Assembly: GCA_964459635.1 (NCBI GenBank)
Contig: CAYWMQ010000005.1
Location: forward strand, 1 to 51,005
Reading direction: 5' to 3'
Length of the DNA: 51,005 bases
Source: CAYWMQ01 sp964459635
GTDB taxonomy: Bacteria > Patescibacteriota > Minisyncoccia > Phycocordibacterales > UBA12088
Position numbers and translations under genes: made by a program. The notes beneath the pieces were generated by a model. It searched no databases. It saw nothing but the letters and a program-made list of their open reading frames with translations, and was not told the origin of the DNA. This document shows, one piece after another, positions 1 to 7,915 of the stretch. Every line of letters begins with the position of its first letter. Positions within the stretch are counted from its first letter, which is position 1.

Positions 1-66
1 CTGGTCTTGTTGTATTTCAACGGTTTTTGATGGGGAGAAGTGCGGGCACTTCAGTTGTCCGTGTGG

Positions 67-94
67 TTGACAGATGTGCAAATTTGTTGATAAT
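67..94 (+). promoter_or_regulatory. sigma70-type promoter of the first gene
   Basis: TTGACA at 67-72 and GATAAT at 89-94 are separated by 16 bases. The predicted transcription start is near 101, which excludes the upstream in-frame starts at 27/30 for this transcript and supports the ATG at 186. Seen directly; promoter activity is inferred. Confidence 0.6.
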
Positions 95-103
95 GCGGCA
101 TAG

Positions 104-165
104 CGAGTCAGGCACTCGTCGTATGTGCCAAGGGCACATACTCACCTCTTGCGCCCAAGTGGCGC
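104..165 (+). promoter_or_regulatory. structured 5' leader with three tandem hairpins
   Basis: Three consecutive perfect stems lie between the predicted transcription start (about 101) and the ribosome binding site (about 176-184). They are CGAGT/ACTCG (104-118), GTATGTGCC/GGCACATAC (121-141) and GCGCC/GGCGC (151-165). I do not recognise a known riboswitch class. The arrangement could be a cis-regulatory element or a stabilising leader. Confidence 0.45.
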
Positions 166-185
166 ATGTTCTTTGGGAGAAAGAG

Positions 186-1151
186 ATGTTAGAGCAACTT
201 CGCAGCCAGGCCGCTCTTGTTCAGATATCGCACACGCCCAGCCATGTATTTTTTGTCCGCGGAAAGACAGAGGAAGAACTATGGAAAAATGCACACTGGG
301 CAGTCCTAGATTTCGTGGAGCACCTAGTCGGTCAGTGTGCGCAGGACCCGCGGCAGATTGGACGCGTTACCGACCTTGCGCGAAATGCTGCGCGGTACGG
401 TAGGGAAGCGCTGGAGCTGCCCTCGCCTTATGAGTTGCGTAGCCCGGCCTGCTTCGACGTCCCCTACTTTCCGAAGCATCGGTGGGCCCTTTCCGCCACG
501 CAAGAGGGTGGCCTTGCACTCCACACCGCACAAAGTTTTGGGACCGATGTGGCCGTCATCAAGCGCGATGCGGATACGTTGGCCAAAATCGCAACGGGAG
601 GTGAGTACTCACCGCTCGTGCGCGCACTGGATGAGGTGCGAATGCGGGTAGCGCTTGAGCCTTGCATTCCTGCAAGCGACACCGAAGCAGAAGATGGTCG
701 GGACTGGTATGACCTTGGCCCGATCTTCGCACTGCTCAGTCAGGCGGGGCTCACGTGCAGCACGTCCACCGCTAACAGCAACGCGACTAGTGTAACTGTC
801 AAGTCCGATGTTGCCTCAATTACGTCTGCGATCTACCGGCGCTGGGTTGGGATGGGTACGGACATGTGGCTTACATGTGAGGGCTTTCCAGATCTACGCA
901 CCTCGTTTGATGTCGGTGATGAGGCAAACTCTGACCTCACAGAGACGGCACGAGCAGGCCTTGTGATGCACAAAGATACCCGGATCGGTGTGTATCGTCG
1001 AACTGGGTATTTTAAGCCGCTGCGGTGCGCACTTGTGCTTTCATGGAACGGTTTGGCACATGAGCCACTAAGCTATGCTCGACAGGAAGCCTGCTGCCGC
1101 GCAGCGTTGCGCGTCGAGCACCTTGCCGCGTTGCAGGCGCTCTCAGTCTAG
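186..1151 (+). CDS. hypothetical protein, 321 aa
   Basis: I do not recognise this protein. The frame is open leftwards past the window edge, but a promoter at 67-94 and a strong GGGAGAAAG ribosome binding site just before ATG 186 argue for this start. The product is soluble-looking, with no signal peptide or membrane segment and no obvious catalytic motif. It is moderately rich in Ala, Thr and Cys, with an acidic stretch around residues 162-170. It is monocistronic: a perfect 26-base palindrome follows 6 bases after the stop. Its leader contains three hairpins. It has the same architecture (leader, strong SD, palindromic terminator) as the small orphan genes near 36.2, 40.6 and 48.5 kb. Confidence 0.7.
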   Translation: MLEQLRSQAALVQISHTPSHVFFVRGKTEEELWKNAHWAVLDFVEHLVGQCAQDPRQIGRVTDLARNAARYGREALELPSPYELRSPACFDVPYFPKHRWALSATQEGGLALHTAQSFGTDVAVIKRDADTLAKIATGGEYSPLVRALDEVRMRVALEPCIPASDTEAEDGRDWYDLGPIFALLSQAGLTCSTSTANSNATSVTVKSDVASITSAIYRRWVGMGTDMWLTCEGFPDLRTSFDVGDEANSDLTETARAGLVMHKDTRIGVYRRTGYFKPLRCALVLSWNGLAHEPLSYARQEACCRAALRVEHLAALQALSV

Positions 1152-1156
1152 TGTTA

Positions 1157-1182
1157 GAGCCCCGGCGCATGCGCCGGGGCTC
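1157..1182 (+). terminator. palindromic intrinsic terminator
   Basis: This is a perfect 26-base palindrome (half-site GAGCCCCGGCGCA) followed by CCCTTTTG, directly after the stop of the first gene. The stem is very GC rich and the T tract is short. Confidence 0.7.
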
Positions 1183-1294
1183 CCCTTTTGTCATAAGTAG
1201 CGTACTATTATAGCTGTAGCTGTATTGTTTGCAGCTCTTATGTACCTGCCGCATGCAGGGAGTTTGAAATTTTGTATTTGGGATCAACTTCACG

Positions 1295-1333
1295 CATTCG
1301 TTGCATTCGCATAATTCGGAGATCAGTATCGTG
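1295..1333 (+). repeat. dispersed repeat family B (ends in AGTATCGTG)
   Basis: This copy has CATTCG-TGCATTCGCATAATTCG-GATCAGTATCGTG architecture. Related copies lie at 23958-23991, 41534-41571, 41601-41644 and 44570-44609, all between core genes. Here it sits 44 bases upstream of murI. No protein is encoded. Confidence 0.65.
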
Positions 1334-1338
1334 TCCTC

Positions 1339-1371
1339 CTACTTTCTACCTTCTACTTACTACTTTCTACT
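1339..1371 (+). repeat. CTACTTTCTAC word repeat upstream of murI
   Basis: Repeated units of CTACTTTCTAC / CTTCTAC run right up to the murI start. A near-identical tract (6549-6590) lies in the coding sequence of murC. There is no Shine-Dalgarno sequence between the repeat and the murI ATG. Confidence 0.6.
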
Positions 1372-1376
1372 TCGCA

Positions 1377-2138
1377 ATGATCGGCATCTTCGACTCAGGC
1401 TCCGGCGGACTTTCGGTCTTAAAGGCTCTGCGTGAGCGCGCGCCCGAGGCGGACGTGCTTTATTTCGGCGACCTCGCCAATGCGCCGTATGGCAACAAGA
1501 GCAGGGAAGAGCTTGGAGCACTCACGGTACTTGGCATTCAGAAATTGATAGAGGAAGGGGTGCGCGAAATAGTGAGTGCATGCAACAGCGTCTCCGTCTC
1601 CATCGTACTTCCCATGTTTGACATTCTCGACCTGCCGCGCGCGTCTCTCATAGAAATGGTGGGTCCGACCGTCGCCTCCTTTCGTGGACAGGAAGCGCGC
1701 GTGCTTGTGGCAGCCACAAAAGCAACCATAGAGAGCGGTGCATACCAAGACGGCTTTCGGCTGGTTGGTGTGCAAGCAGAAGGAGTGGCGATACCTGAGC
1801 TCGTGGCGCTCATAGAGAGCGGTGCGCCTGATGAGGAGATGTACCCGCTCATACATGAGGTGCTCGCGCCCCATGCGCATACGCAGTACACGCACGTGCT
1901 CCTCGGCTGCACACACTTTCCGCTCGTGCGACACCTCTTCAAGGACGCAACGCAGGAGCTCGCGATGGATGTGAAGCTCTTTGATCCTGCAGAGCCTGTG
2001 GCGGACGCTGTCGCTGCTCGCTTTCATACCAACGGGATGGGGCGCAGTCGTTTCCTCATTACCGCAGAAAGCCCTGTTTTTCGGGACCATGTAGCCCGCC
2101 AACTTGGCGGTGCGCATGAGCTAGAGGTGCTCGCGTAA
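1377..2138 (+). CDS. murI: glutamate racemase
   Basis: Interconverts L- and D-glutamate, supplying D-Glu for peptidoglycan stem peptides in the cytoplasm. The protein is 253 aa, normal for the family. The N-terminus reads MIGIFDSGSGGLSVL and is followed by YFGDLANAPYG. The two catalytic cysteines are C69 (in SACNSVS) and C178 (in LGCTHFPL). The frame is open for 35 codons upstream, but that part is repeat sequence, so the family-conserved ATG at 1377 is chosen. It is followed after 24 bases by a sodium channel gene and then murD, so it is probably in a cell-wall operon. Confidence 0.95.
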   Translation: MIGIFDSGSGGLSVLKALRERAPEADVLYFGDLANAPYGNKSREELGALTVLGIQKLIEEGVREIVSACNSVSVSIVLPMFDILDLPRASLIEMVGPTVASFRGQEARVLVAATKATIESGAYQDGFRLVGVQAEGVAIPELVALIESGAPDEEMYPLIHEVLAPHAHTQYTHVLLGCTHFPLVRHLFKDATQELAMDVKLFDPAEPVADAVAARFHTNGMGRSRFLITAESPVFRDHVARQLGGAHELEVLA

Positions 2139-2161
2139 AGCACAAAAAATCTGTACGATAC

Positions 2162-2962
2162 ATGGGTATGCTGCGCACCGCCGTACGAACATTCGTTGAA
2201 CGTAAAGCCTTCGAGCGCGTCATTGTCGCGGTCATAGTAGTAAATGCCATTACCTTGGGGCTGGAAACGTACCCGGGTCTCATGGAAAGCTACGGCACGT
2301 ACTTGCGGCTCATCGACAAGGTGGCCTTCGGTGTGTTCTTTGTGGAGTTTGTGCTCAAGCTCTCCGCGTACGGGCGCGCGTACTGGAAAAATAGCTGGAA
2401 CATTTTTGACTTCACCGTGCTCTTTTTCACCGCTATCCCGTACCTCGGCTACGCAGGTCTTGGGAACCTCACCGTGCTGCGCGCGATACGCATTCTCCGC
2501 GCGCTGCGGCTTGTGACGGTCGTGCCGGAGTTTCGTAAGGTGGTGGGCACCCTTGTGTACAGCGTGAAGGGTGTGGGTGCGGTCGCCGGTGTTCTCGTGC
2601 TCGTGCTCTACATATCGAGCGTGCTCGCAAGTAAACTATTCGGTACCATTGCGCCTGAGACCTTTGGATCGCTCGGGCCGGCAATGCTCTCCCTCTTTAC
2701 CATTATGACCCTCGAGGGTTGGCGCGAGATAGCGGACCCTGTCGCGGCGGTGTACCCGATGGCATATGCGTTTTTCATCGGCTTCATACTCATCGGCGCG
2801 TTCGTATTGTTCAACTTGCTCATCACCGTGCTCATGGCGGCGAGCGAGCGCCAGCAGGAAGAGGAACGCAAGCGCGAGCGTGCGACACAAGAGGAGCTTG
2901 AGCAAAAGATAGACGAGCTGCGAGAGATGCTGCGTGAAGTGTTGGCGGCACGTGAAAAGTAA
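2162..2962 (+). CDS. bacterial voltage-gated sodium channel (BacNaV type)
   Basis: This is a homotetramer-type ion channel subunit of 266 aa in the cytoplasmic membrane. The order is S1-S3 (about residues 15-95), an S4 voltage sensor with Arg at 107, 110, 113 and 116, an S4-S5 linker (VVPEFRKVV), S5 (about 135-158), and the pore helix and selectivity filter TLEGW (183-187). S6 follows (about 197-227), then a charged coiled-coil tail (228-266) like the tetramerising tail of NaChBac/NavAb. NavAb has TLESW, so the filter here has Gly in place of Ser. The gene sits between murI and murD and its stop overlaps the region just before the murD start. Regulation is unknown. Sodium selectivity is inferred from the filter Glu. 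Confidence 0.9.
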   Translation: MGMLRTAVRTFVERKAFERVIVAVIVVNAITLGLETYPGLMESYGTYLRLIDKVAFGVFFVEFVLKLSAYGRAYWKNSWNIFDFTVLFFTAIPYLGYAGLGNLTVLRAIRILRALRLVTVVPEFRKVVGTLVYSVKGVGAVAGVLVLVLYISSVLASKLFGTIAPETFGSLGPAMLSLFTIMTLEGWREIADPVAAVYPMAYAFFIGFILIGAFVLFNLLITVLMAASERQQEEERKRERATQEELEQKIDELREMLREVLAAREK

Positions 2963-2963
2963 T

Positions 2964-4322
2964 ATGTCCTACGCGTCCATATTTGAAGGCAAAAGAATAA
3001 CTCAGCTCGGTTTGGGGCTTTTGGGGCGTGGGGTGGGGGATGCCGCGTGGCTCGCGAGGGCGGGTACGGAGCTTTTGGTCACGGACATGAAGAGTGCCGA
3101 GGAGCTTGCGCCATCTCTCTCAGAGCTCAGTGTGTATCCGAATATTACGTATAGGCTCGGTGAGCATCGCAAAGAAGACTTCCGCGGGCGCGACCTCATT
3201 TTGAAAGGCCCGGGCGTACGGCTTGACTCACCCTATGTAGCGGAGGCTCGCGCGCACGGCGTGCCGGTAGACATGAGCGCATCACTCTTTGCGCGTATCG
3301 CAGACATACCTATTGTTGGCGTCACGGGCACGCGCGGCAAGTCCACGGTGACGCACCTTATTGATACAATACTTCGCGCGGACAGGCGCAAAACTCTTTT
3401 AGGTGGGAACGTGCGGGGTGTGTCCAACCTCTCTCTGTTTGATGTCGTTACGCCGGAGCATATTGGTGTATTCGAGCTTGACTCGTGGCAGTGCCAGGGC
3501 TTTGGCGAGGAGCGCTCGCTCGCTATGCCGGGTGTGCGGCAGGGGCCGTTCTCGCCGCAGGTAGCGGTGTTCACGACCTTCATGACGGACCACATGAACT
3601 ACTACCCGGACATGGATACGTACTTGCACGACAAGGCACAGATCTTCTTACATCAAGACAGCGAGGATACACTCGTGGTAGGGCGGCAGGCACTGCAGTG
3701 GCTTGATCCATACAAGCGGGACGTGCGCTCGCACGTGGTCGTTGCCGATGCGTCCAGTGTGCCAAAGGGCTGGCAGCCAAAGCTCCCGGGTGAGCACAAT
3801 AGATATAACATCGGCTGTGCACTTGAGGCGGTGCGCGTCATGGGCGTGGAAGACGAGGTGACGCGTGCCGTGGTGGAGTCTTTTGAGGCGCTCCCCGGCC
3901 GCACGCAGTTTGTGCGCGAGCGTGAAGGGGTGCGGATCTACAACGACACAAATGCCACTACGCCGGACGCCACGCTCGCATCGCTGCGCGCACTCGATTC
4001 CGAGGGCAAAAAGAACATTGTTCTCATCATGGGTGGCGCGGATAAGGGTCTCGATATGTCGCCGCTCTTAGGCGAGCTCTCGTTGCACGCGAAAGCCGTG
4101 GTACTCCTTAAGGGTACTGGCACAGGCAAACTCGACCTGCATGGTCTTGGACTTGATACCACGACCGTGGATACGCTCGTGGAAGCGGTCGACGCCGCGC
4201 TTGCGCGTGCAGGGCAGGGCGACAGTGTTTTGTTCTCTCCCGCCTTCGCTAGCTTTGGGATGTTTAGGAACGAGTATGATAGAGGGGAACAGTTCAACGC
4301 GCTAGTAACGAGTATCGAGTAA
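2964..4322 (+). CDS. murD: UDP-N-acetylmuramoylalanine--D-glutamate ligase
   Basis: Adds D-glutamate to UDP-MurNAc-L-Ala in the cytoplasm, using the product of MurI three genes upstream. The protein is 452 aa. It has an N-terminal Rossmann region (ITQLGLGLLGRG), the Mur ligase ATP loop as GVTGTRGKST, a central ITDHMNYY-like segment (FMTDHMNYYPDM), and a C-terminal domain with GGADKGLD and a final SFGMFRNEYDRG motif. The ATG at 2964 follows the channel stop by one base; the further upstream in-frame start would overlap the channel gene. The GTRGKS version of the loop (not GTNGKT) is a variant. Confidence 0.93.
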   Translation: MSYASIFEGKRITQLGLGLLGRGVGDAAWLARAGTELLVTDMKSAEELAPSLSELSVYPNITYRLGEHRKEDFRGRDLILKGPGVRLDSPYVAEARAHGVPVDMSASLFARIADIPIVGVTGTRGKSTVTHLIDTILRADRRKTLLGGNVRGVSNLSLFDVVTPEHIGVFELDSWQCQGFGEERSLAMPGVRQGPFSPQVAVFTTFMTDHMNYYPDMDTYLHDKAQIFLHQDSEDTLVVGRQALQWLDPYKRDVRSHVVVADASSVPKGWQPKLPGEHNRYNIGCALEAVRVMGVEDEVTRAVVESFEALPGRTQFVREREGVRIYNDTNATTPDATLASLRALDSEGKKNIVLIMGGADKGLDMSPLLGELSLHAKAVVLLKGTGTGKLDLHGLGLDTTTVDTLVEAVDAALARAGQGDSVLFSPAFASFGMFRNEYDRGEQFNALVTSIE

Positions 4323-4345
4323 CAGGTATACGAGAAGTGAACAGT

Positions 4346-4825
4346 ATGAATGTGCGCTTTGTAACGTCAGATGAAATACGTGAGTCAATAGAGGCGCTCT
4401 TTAGCGACGAGATACGTAAGCTTCAAAGGCTGGTTCCATGGGCAACAATTGACCATGTGGGCGGCACTGCGGTGCCAGGGTTACGCACCAAAGGTGACTT
4501 GGACATTTGTGTGCGCGTTGGTGCGGAAGAGTTTGAGAAAGCCGTCGAACTCCTGCGTGCGCGTTACGAGGTGAATCAGGTGCACAACTGGACACCAACG
4601 TACGCAAGCTTTAAGGATGACTCCCGTGACCTTGGGATACAGCTGTGCGTGCGAGATAGCGTAGACGATTACTTTGTTGCCCAGCGCGACTATCTGCGGG
4701 AAAACCCGGACGCGGTCGCGGAACTGAACACATTGAAATTGAAATACGAAGGCGCAGCCATGGACGCGTATCGAGAAGCAAAGAATGATTTTTTTCGTTC
4801 GCTCAAGCTAACCTATGAAAATTGA
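4346..4825 (+). CDS. GrpB/UPF0157 family nucleotidyltransferase-like protein
   Basis: 159 aa with the family signature HVGGTAVPGL followed by a DLDI acidic pair (about residues 37-55). These correspond to the nucleotidyltransferase-fold motif of GrpB (UPF0157) proteins. Family members occur alone or fused to dephospho-CoA kinase, and their reaction is not settled. The ATG at 4346 is preferred over the GTG at 4337 because GAGAAG lies at a good distance before it. The end overlaps the next gene by 11 bases, so translation is probably coupled. Confidence 0.8.
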   Translation: MNVRFVTSDEIRESIEALFSDEIRKLQRLVPWATIDHVGGTAVPGLRTKGDLDICVRVGAEEFEKAVELLRARYEVNQVHNWTPTYASFKDDSRDLGIQLCVRDSVDDYFVAQRDYLRENPDAVAELNTLKLKYEGAAMDAYREAKNDFFRSLKLTYEN

Positions 4826-5291
4826 CGAGTATTTAGAGCAGCACGGTATTGCGTATGAACGCTTTGAGCATGCGCCGGTGTATACCGTAGAAGAGGCTGC
4901 CGTGACGTGTGCGCACGTGCCGGGCATTCGATGCAAGAACATATTCGTACGGACCAAGAAAAAGGATCGTCTCATACTCGTGGTGTTACCGGCCAGGAAA
5001 GAACTCAGCCTATTTGAACTTGCAGAAAAGCTTGAGACAAAGAAGCTTGGCTTGGCTACGCGGGAAGACCTCATGCGATACCTTCACGTTGAGCCTGGCG
5101 CTGTGTCGCCGCTCGGCCTTGTCTATGACGCAGACTGCCGCGTGGAGCTCGTGGTTGACAAGGATGTCGCTGATGCGCCGAATGTGAGCTTTCACCCTAA
5201 CAAGAACACGGTGTCATTCGTATTCACGCGTGACATGTTCGCTCGGTACCTTGCAACTCTCACACAAAAAGTTACTGTACAAGAGCTCTAG
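4815..5291 (+). CDS. YbaK/ProX family aminoacyl-tRNA deacylase
   Basis: 158-aa stand-alone editing domain that hydrolyses mischarged tRNA in the cytoplasm, by homology with ProX/YbaK (Ala- or Cys-tRNAPro). Visible features are GIRCKNIFVRTKKK with the conserved Lys (about residue 42), a LAEKLETKKLGLATREDL helix, EPGAVSPLGL, and the terminal VSFHPNKNTVSF strand. The start overlaps the GrpB-like gene. Substrate preference cannot be read from sequence alone; the PGAVSPLGL motif favours the ProX subgroup. Confidence 0.85.
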   Translation: MKIDEYLEQHGIAYERFEHAPVYTVEEAAVTCAHVPGIRCKNIFVRTKKKDRLILVVLPARKELSLFELAEKLETKKLGLATREDLMRYLHVEPGAVSPLGLVYDADCRVELVVDKDVADAPNVSFHPNKNTVSFVFTRDMFARYLATLTQKVTVQEL

Positions 5292-5351
5292 TGTACTCCC
5301 GTGCAGGCTTTTTTTACTTCCCCCTTCTTACTGATCACTTCTCGCTCGGAC

Positions 5352-6659
5352 ATGAATATTCACATGGTAGGCATCGGTGGTATAGGCATGAGCGCACTCG
5401 CGCAGCTTTATCATGTGCGCGGGGATACTGTAAGCGGGTCCGACCGAAGCGCATCGCCCGTGACCGACTTACTAGCAGGGCAGGGTATCGTGGTGACGCT
5501 GCACCATGACGCTGACAACGTGCCGGAGGCATGTGACCTGCTGGTGTACTCGGACGCAGTGCCTGAGGATAATGCAGAGCGTGTGCGAGCCGGGGAACGG
5601 GGCGTGCGCGAATGTTCGTATTTTGACGCGCTCGGCGAGGCTACCGCTACGGGCAGGTCTATTGTCGTGTCCGGGACGCATGGAAAAACGACGACGACCG
5701 CAATGCTTGCCAAGATGCTCATTGAGGCAGGGAAGCAGCCTACGGTGATATGCGGCTCCTTAATGAGCGAGTATGGGTCCAACTTTGTTTCTGGCCGCGA
5801 CGACCTGTACGTCATCGAAGGGTGCGAGTATCGCCGCCACTTCACGAAGCTTCATCCGCATATCTTCGTCATTACAAACATAGAGTACGACCACACAGAC
5901 TATTACAAAGATCTTGATGATCTCGTAAGCGCGTTTGGGGACGTGGCGCGGACCGTGCCCGAAGATGGCGCTATCATAGCAGACACGATGAGTGCGAGCG
6001 CGCGTGCGGCGCTCCATCGAGTGAAAGCGCGTGTGGTACCATACCCCGGCGTGTCCGTGCCGGCGCTCAACGTGCCGGGCGCCTTCAATGTCGCAAACGC
6101 GCGTGCCGCTAAGGCTGCGGCGCTTGCGTATGACCCTAACCTCTCGGAGGAGGTACTTGATCACTCGCTCGCCGCCTTTCACGGCACGTGGCGACGCTTT
6201 GAGTACAAGGGTACGACCAAAGATGGAGCGCTTGTATATGATGACTATGCTCATCATCCCACCGCGATACGCGCAACGCTTGAAATGGCCCGCAACGAAT
6301 TTCCCGAAAAAAAACTTGTGGTCGCATTTCACCCGCACTTGTACTCGCGTACTCGCGACCTTATGGACGGCTTTGTGGAGTCTCTGGCCTTGGCCGATGA
6401 GGTACTTCTTGCGCCTATTTACCCGGCACGGGAGGCGCCGATACCGGGCGTGACAAGTGCGGCATTAGCCGAAAAGATTGCCTCCCGCGGTACCCGCGCC
6501 CATGCGTTTGCATCACTAGACGAAGTTGAGCTAGCGTTGCGGAACTCCCATTCTACTTTCTACTTGCTACCTTCTACTCTGCTTATTACCATGGGTGCCG
6601 GGGACATATTCCACGTGGCCGATGTGCTTACCGAGCACACGAGAAGTCCACATGCGTAA
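5352..6659 (+). CDS. murC: UDP-N-acetylmuramate--L-alanine ligase
   Basis: Adds L-Ala to UDP-MurNAc, the step before MurD. The protein is 435 aa. It has an N-terminal MVGIGGIGMSALA Rossmann loop, ATP loop GTHGKTTTT (108-116), ITNIEYDHTDYY, and a C-terminal HHPTAI and FHPHLYSRT. The ATG at 5352 starts at the conserved MNIHMVGIGG; upstream frame is low-complexity leader. Oddity: residues 398-413, just before the conserved MGAGDI, are encoded by a CTACTTTCTAC-type repeat also found upstream of murI, so an intergenic-type repeat is translated here. The last 8 bases overlap the next start. Confidence 0.94.
   Translation: MNIHMVGIGGIGMSALAQLYHVRGDTVSGSDRSASPVTDLLAGQGIVVTLHHDADNVPEACDLLVYSDAVPEDNAERVRAGERGVRECSYFDALGEATATGRSIVVSGTHGKTTTTAMLAKMLIEAGKQPTVICGSLMSEYGSNFVSGRDDLYVIEGCEYRRHFTKLHPHIFVITNIEYDHTDYYKDLDDLVSAFGDVARTVPEDGAIIADTMSASARAALHRVKARVVPYPGVSVPALNVPGAFNVANARAAKAAALAYDPNLSEEVLDHSLAAFHGTWRRFEYKGTTKDGALVYDDYAHHPTAIRATLEMARNEFPEKKLVVAFHPHLYSRTRDLMDGFVESLALADEVLLAPIYPAREAPIPGVTSAALAEKIASRGTRAHAFASLDEVELALRNSHSTFYLLPSTLLITMGAGDIFHVADVLTEHTRSPHA
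6549..6590 (+). repeat. CTACTTTCTAC repeat inside murC
   Basis: The tract contains CTACTTTCTACTTGCTAC and related units, matching the non-coding tract at 1339-1371. It is in frame and encodes about 14 residues directly before the MurC motif MGAGDI. Confidence 0.6.
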
Positions 6660-7143
6660 GCACGCACACGTGTCTCAGTGTGATATCGTTAAAGAAGCGC
6701 TTCTCATGCAAGTGGAGCGCGTAACATTCTTACATATGTCGCGTCTACATGTGCATTTTGATCGTCTCTTATCCATATGCGTCGCACAGAGTCTGCCGCT
6801 CTTGAGTTTGTGCATGCCGCTCTTGGCTTCCGCCGCAGCGGACGAGCCGGCACGTGCCGACTTTGCGTACGGCACGGGTGTGCTTACATCGGTGGCGGGA
6901 ATTGTCAATTTTCTCGTGCCGCTTCTCATCGCGGTTGCGCTCGCCTTGTTTCTTTGGGGTGTGGTTTCTTTTCTTGCATCATCGGGCAACGAAGAAGCTC
7001 GGCGAGAAGGCGGAAAGCGCATAGTGTGGGGAGTGGTCGCACTTTTTGTTGCCGTTTCAGTGTGGGGGCTGGTGGGTCTCATAAATCAGATCACGGGCAT
7101 TGAGGCCGGGGGTGGCATCGAGCTTCCACAAACGGGGCTCTAG
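6652..7143 (+). CDS. small two-TM membrane protein, pilin-like (TrbC/VirB2-like)
   Basis: 163 aa by the earliest likely start; internal ATGs at 6706 and 6736 are alternatives. ATG 6652 overlaps the murC stop and has GAGAAG at good spacing. A hydrophobic signal-like segment ends in LASAAADEPA. Two membrane helices follow, one containing FLVPLLIAVALALFLWG and one WGVVALFVAVSVWG, joined by a charged loop (SSGNEEARREGGKR). This layout matches the TrbC/VirB2-type pilin-like proteins common in CPR genomes. It could be a pilus or secretion component, or a plain membrane protein. Co-transcription with murC is likely. Confidence 0.65.
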   Translation: MRKHAHVSQCDIVKEALLMQVERVTFLHMSRLHVHFDRLLSICVAQSLPLLSLCMPLLASAAADEPARADFAYGTGVLTSVAGIVNFLVPLLIAVALALFLWGVVSFLASSGNEEARREGGKRIVWGVVALFVAVSVWGLVGLINQITGIEAGGGIELPQTGL

Positions 7144-7153
7144 CAGCACGTGA

Positions 7154-7159
7154 TATACT
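7154..7159 (+). promoter_or_regulatory. extended -10 box, predicted leaderless start
   Basis: TGATATACT gives a TGn-extended TATACT box whose last base is 7 nt from the ATG at 7166, so +1 would fall on the A of the start codon. No clear -35 is seen. Confidence 0.5.
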
Positions 7160-7165
7160 TCTCAA

Positions 7166-7906
7166 ATGACAGACACTTCGCAGGTTCCGCAAAAGCCAGA
7201 ACGCTTGCACGAGCTTCTTCAGCAGGGCGACGAGGACGTGTCGGCGACAAGCTGGCGTATCTTTCGCATCATGGCCGAGTTTGTGTCCGGCTTTGAGCTT
7301 CTTCGTCGGTACCGCCTTGCGGTGAGCGTTTTTGGCTCTGCGCGGGCCATGCCCGGAGACCACTGGTACGAGGAGTCGCATAAGCTTGGCTATGCGCTTG
7401 CGAAGAGCGGCTTTGCAGTCATTACGGGCGGGGGAGGGGGCATCATGAGCGCTGCAAATAAGGGGGCGTACGAAGCAGGTGGAGATTCCGTGGGCTTGAA
7501 TATTCGTCTTCCGCGAGAGCAGAGACTAAACGGGTACGTGACCGAAAGTGAAACATTCCACTTTTTCTTTACGCGCAAGGTCATGCTTTCATTTGCGAGC
7601 GAGGTATACGTCTATTTTCCCGGCGGGTTTGGTACGCTCGACGAGTTTTTCGAGTTGCTCACGCTTGTCCAGACAAAAAAGATACCTGTCATCCCCATTA
7701 TTCTCGTGGGCCGTGACTTTTGGCAGCCCCTGCTGGACTGGTTTCATGCGGTCCTTGTGGAGCGCGAACATGCCGTGGAAGCGCACGAGCTGCGCCTGTA
7801 CCATCTGGTAGAAAGCGTGGAGGAGGCACATGCACTCATCATGGAACTGGACGGTGTGCATAAGCGCGGCGGCCGTCGTCTGCACACGGAACTTCCGCAC
7901 GCATAA
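7166..7906 (+). CDS. LOG family protein (TIGR00730-type nucleotide 5'-monophosphate nucleosidase)
   Basis: 246 aa. The fold is that of 'lysine decarboxylase-like' LOG proteins, which hydrolyse nucleoside 5'-monophosphates (cytokinin-activating in plants; general nucleotide turnover in bacteria). Seen: GSAR near residue 57, glycine-rich TGGGGGIMSAANKGA (88-101), the TRK pair around 136-138, and the diagnostic PGGFGTLDE (152-160). An extra 50-residue N-terminus precedes the core. It is predicted to be leaderless from the -10 at 7154-7159. pgi follows after 9 bases. The exact substrate cannot be assigned. Confidence 0.88.
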   Translation: MTDTSQVPQKPERLHELLQQGDEDVSATSWRIFRIMAEFVSGFELLRRYRLAVSVFGSARAMPGDHWYEESHKLGYALAKSGFAVITGGGGGIMSAANKGAYEAGGDSVGLNIRLPREQRLNGYVTESETFHFFFTRKVMLSFASEVYVYFPGGFGTLDEFFELLTLVQTKKIPVIPIILVGRDFWQPLLDWFHAVLVEREHAVEAHELRLYHLVESVEEAHALIMELDGVHKRGGRRLHTELPHA

Positions 7907-7915
7907 ACAACACGC

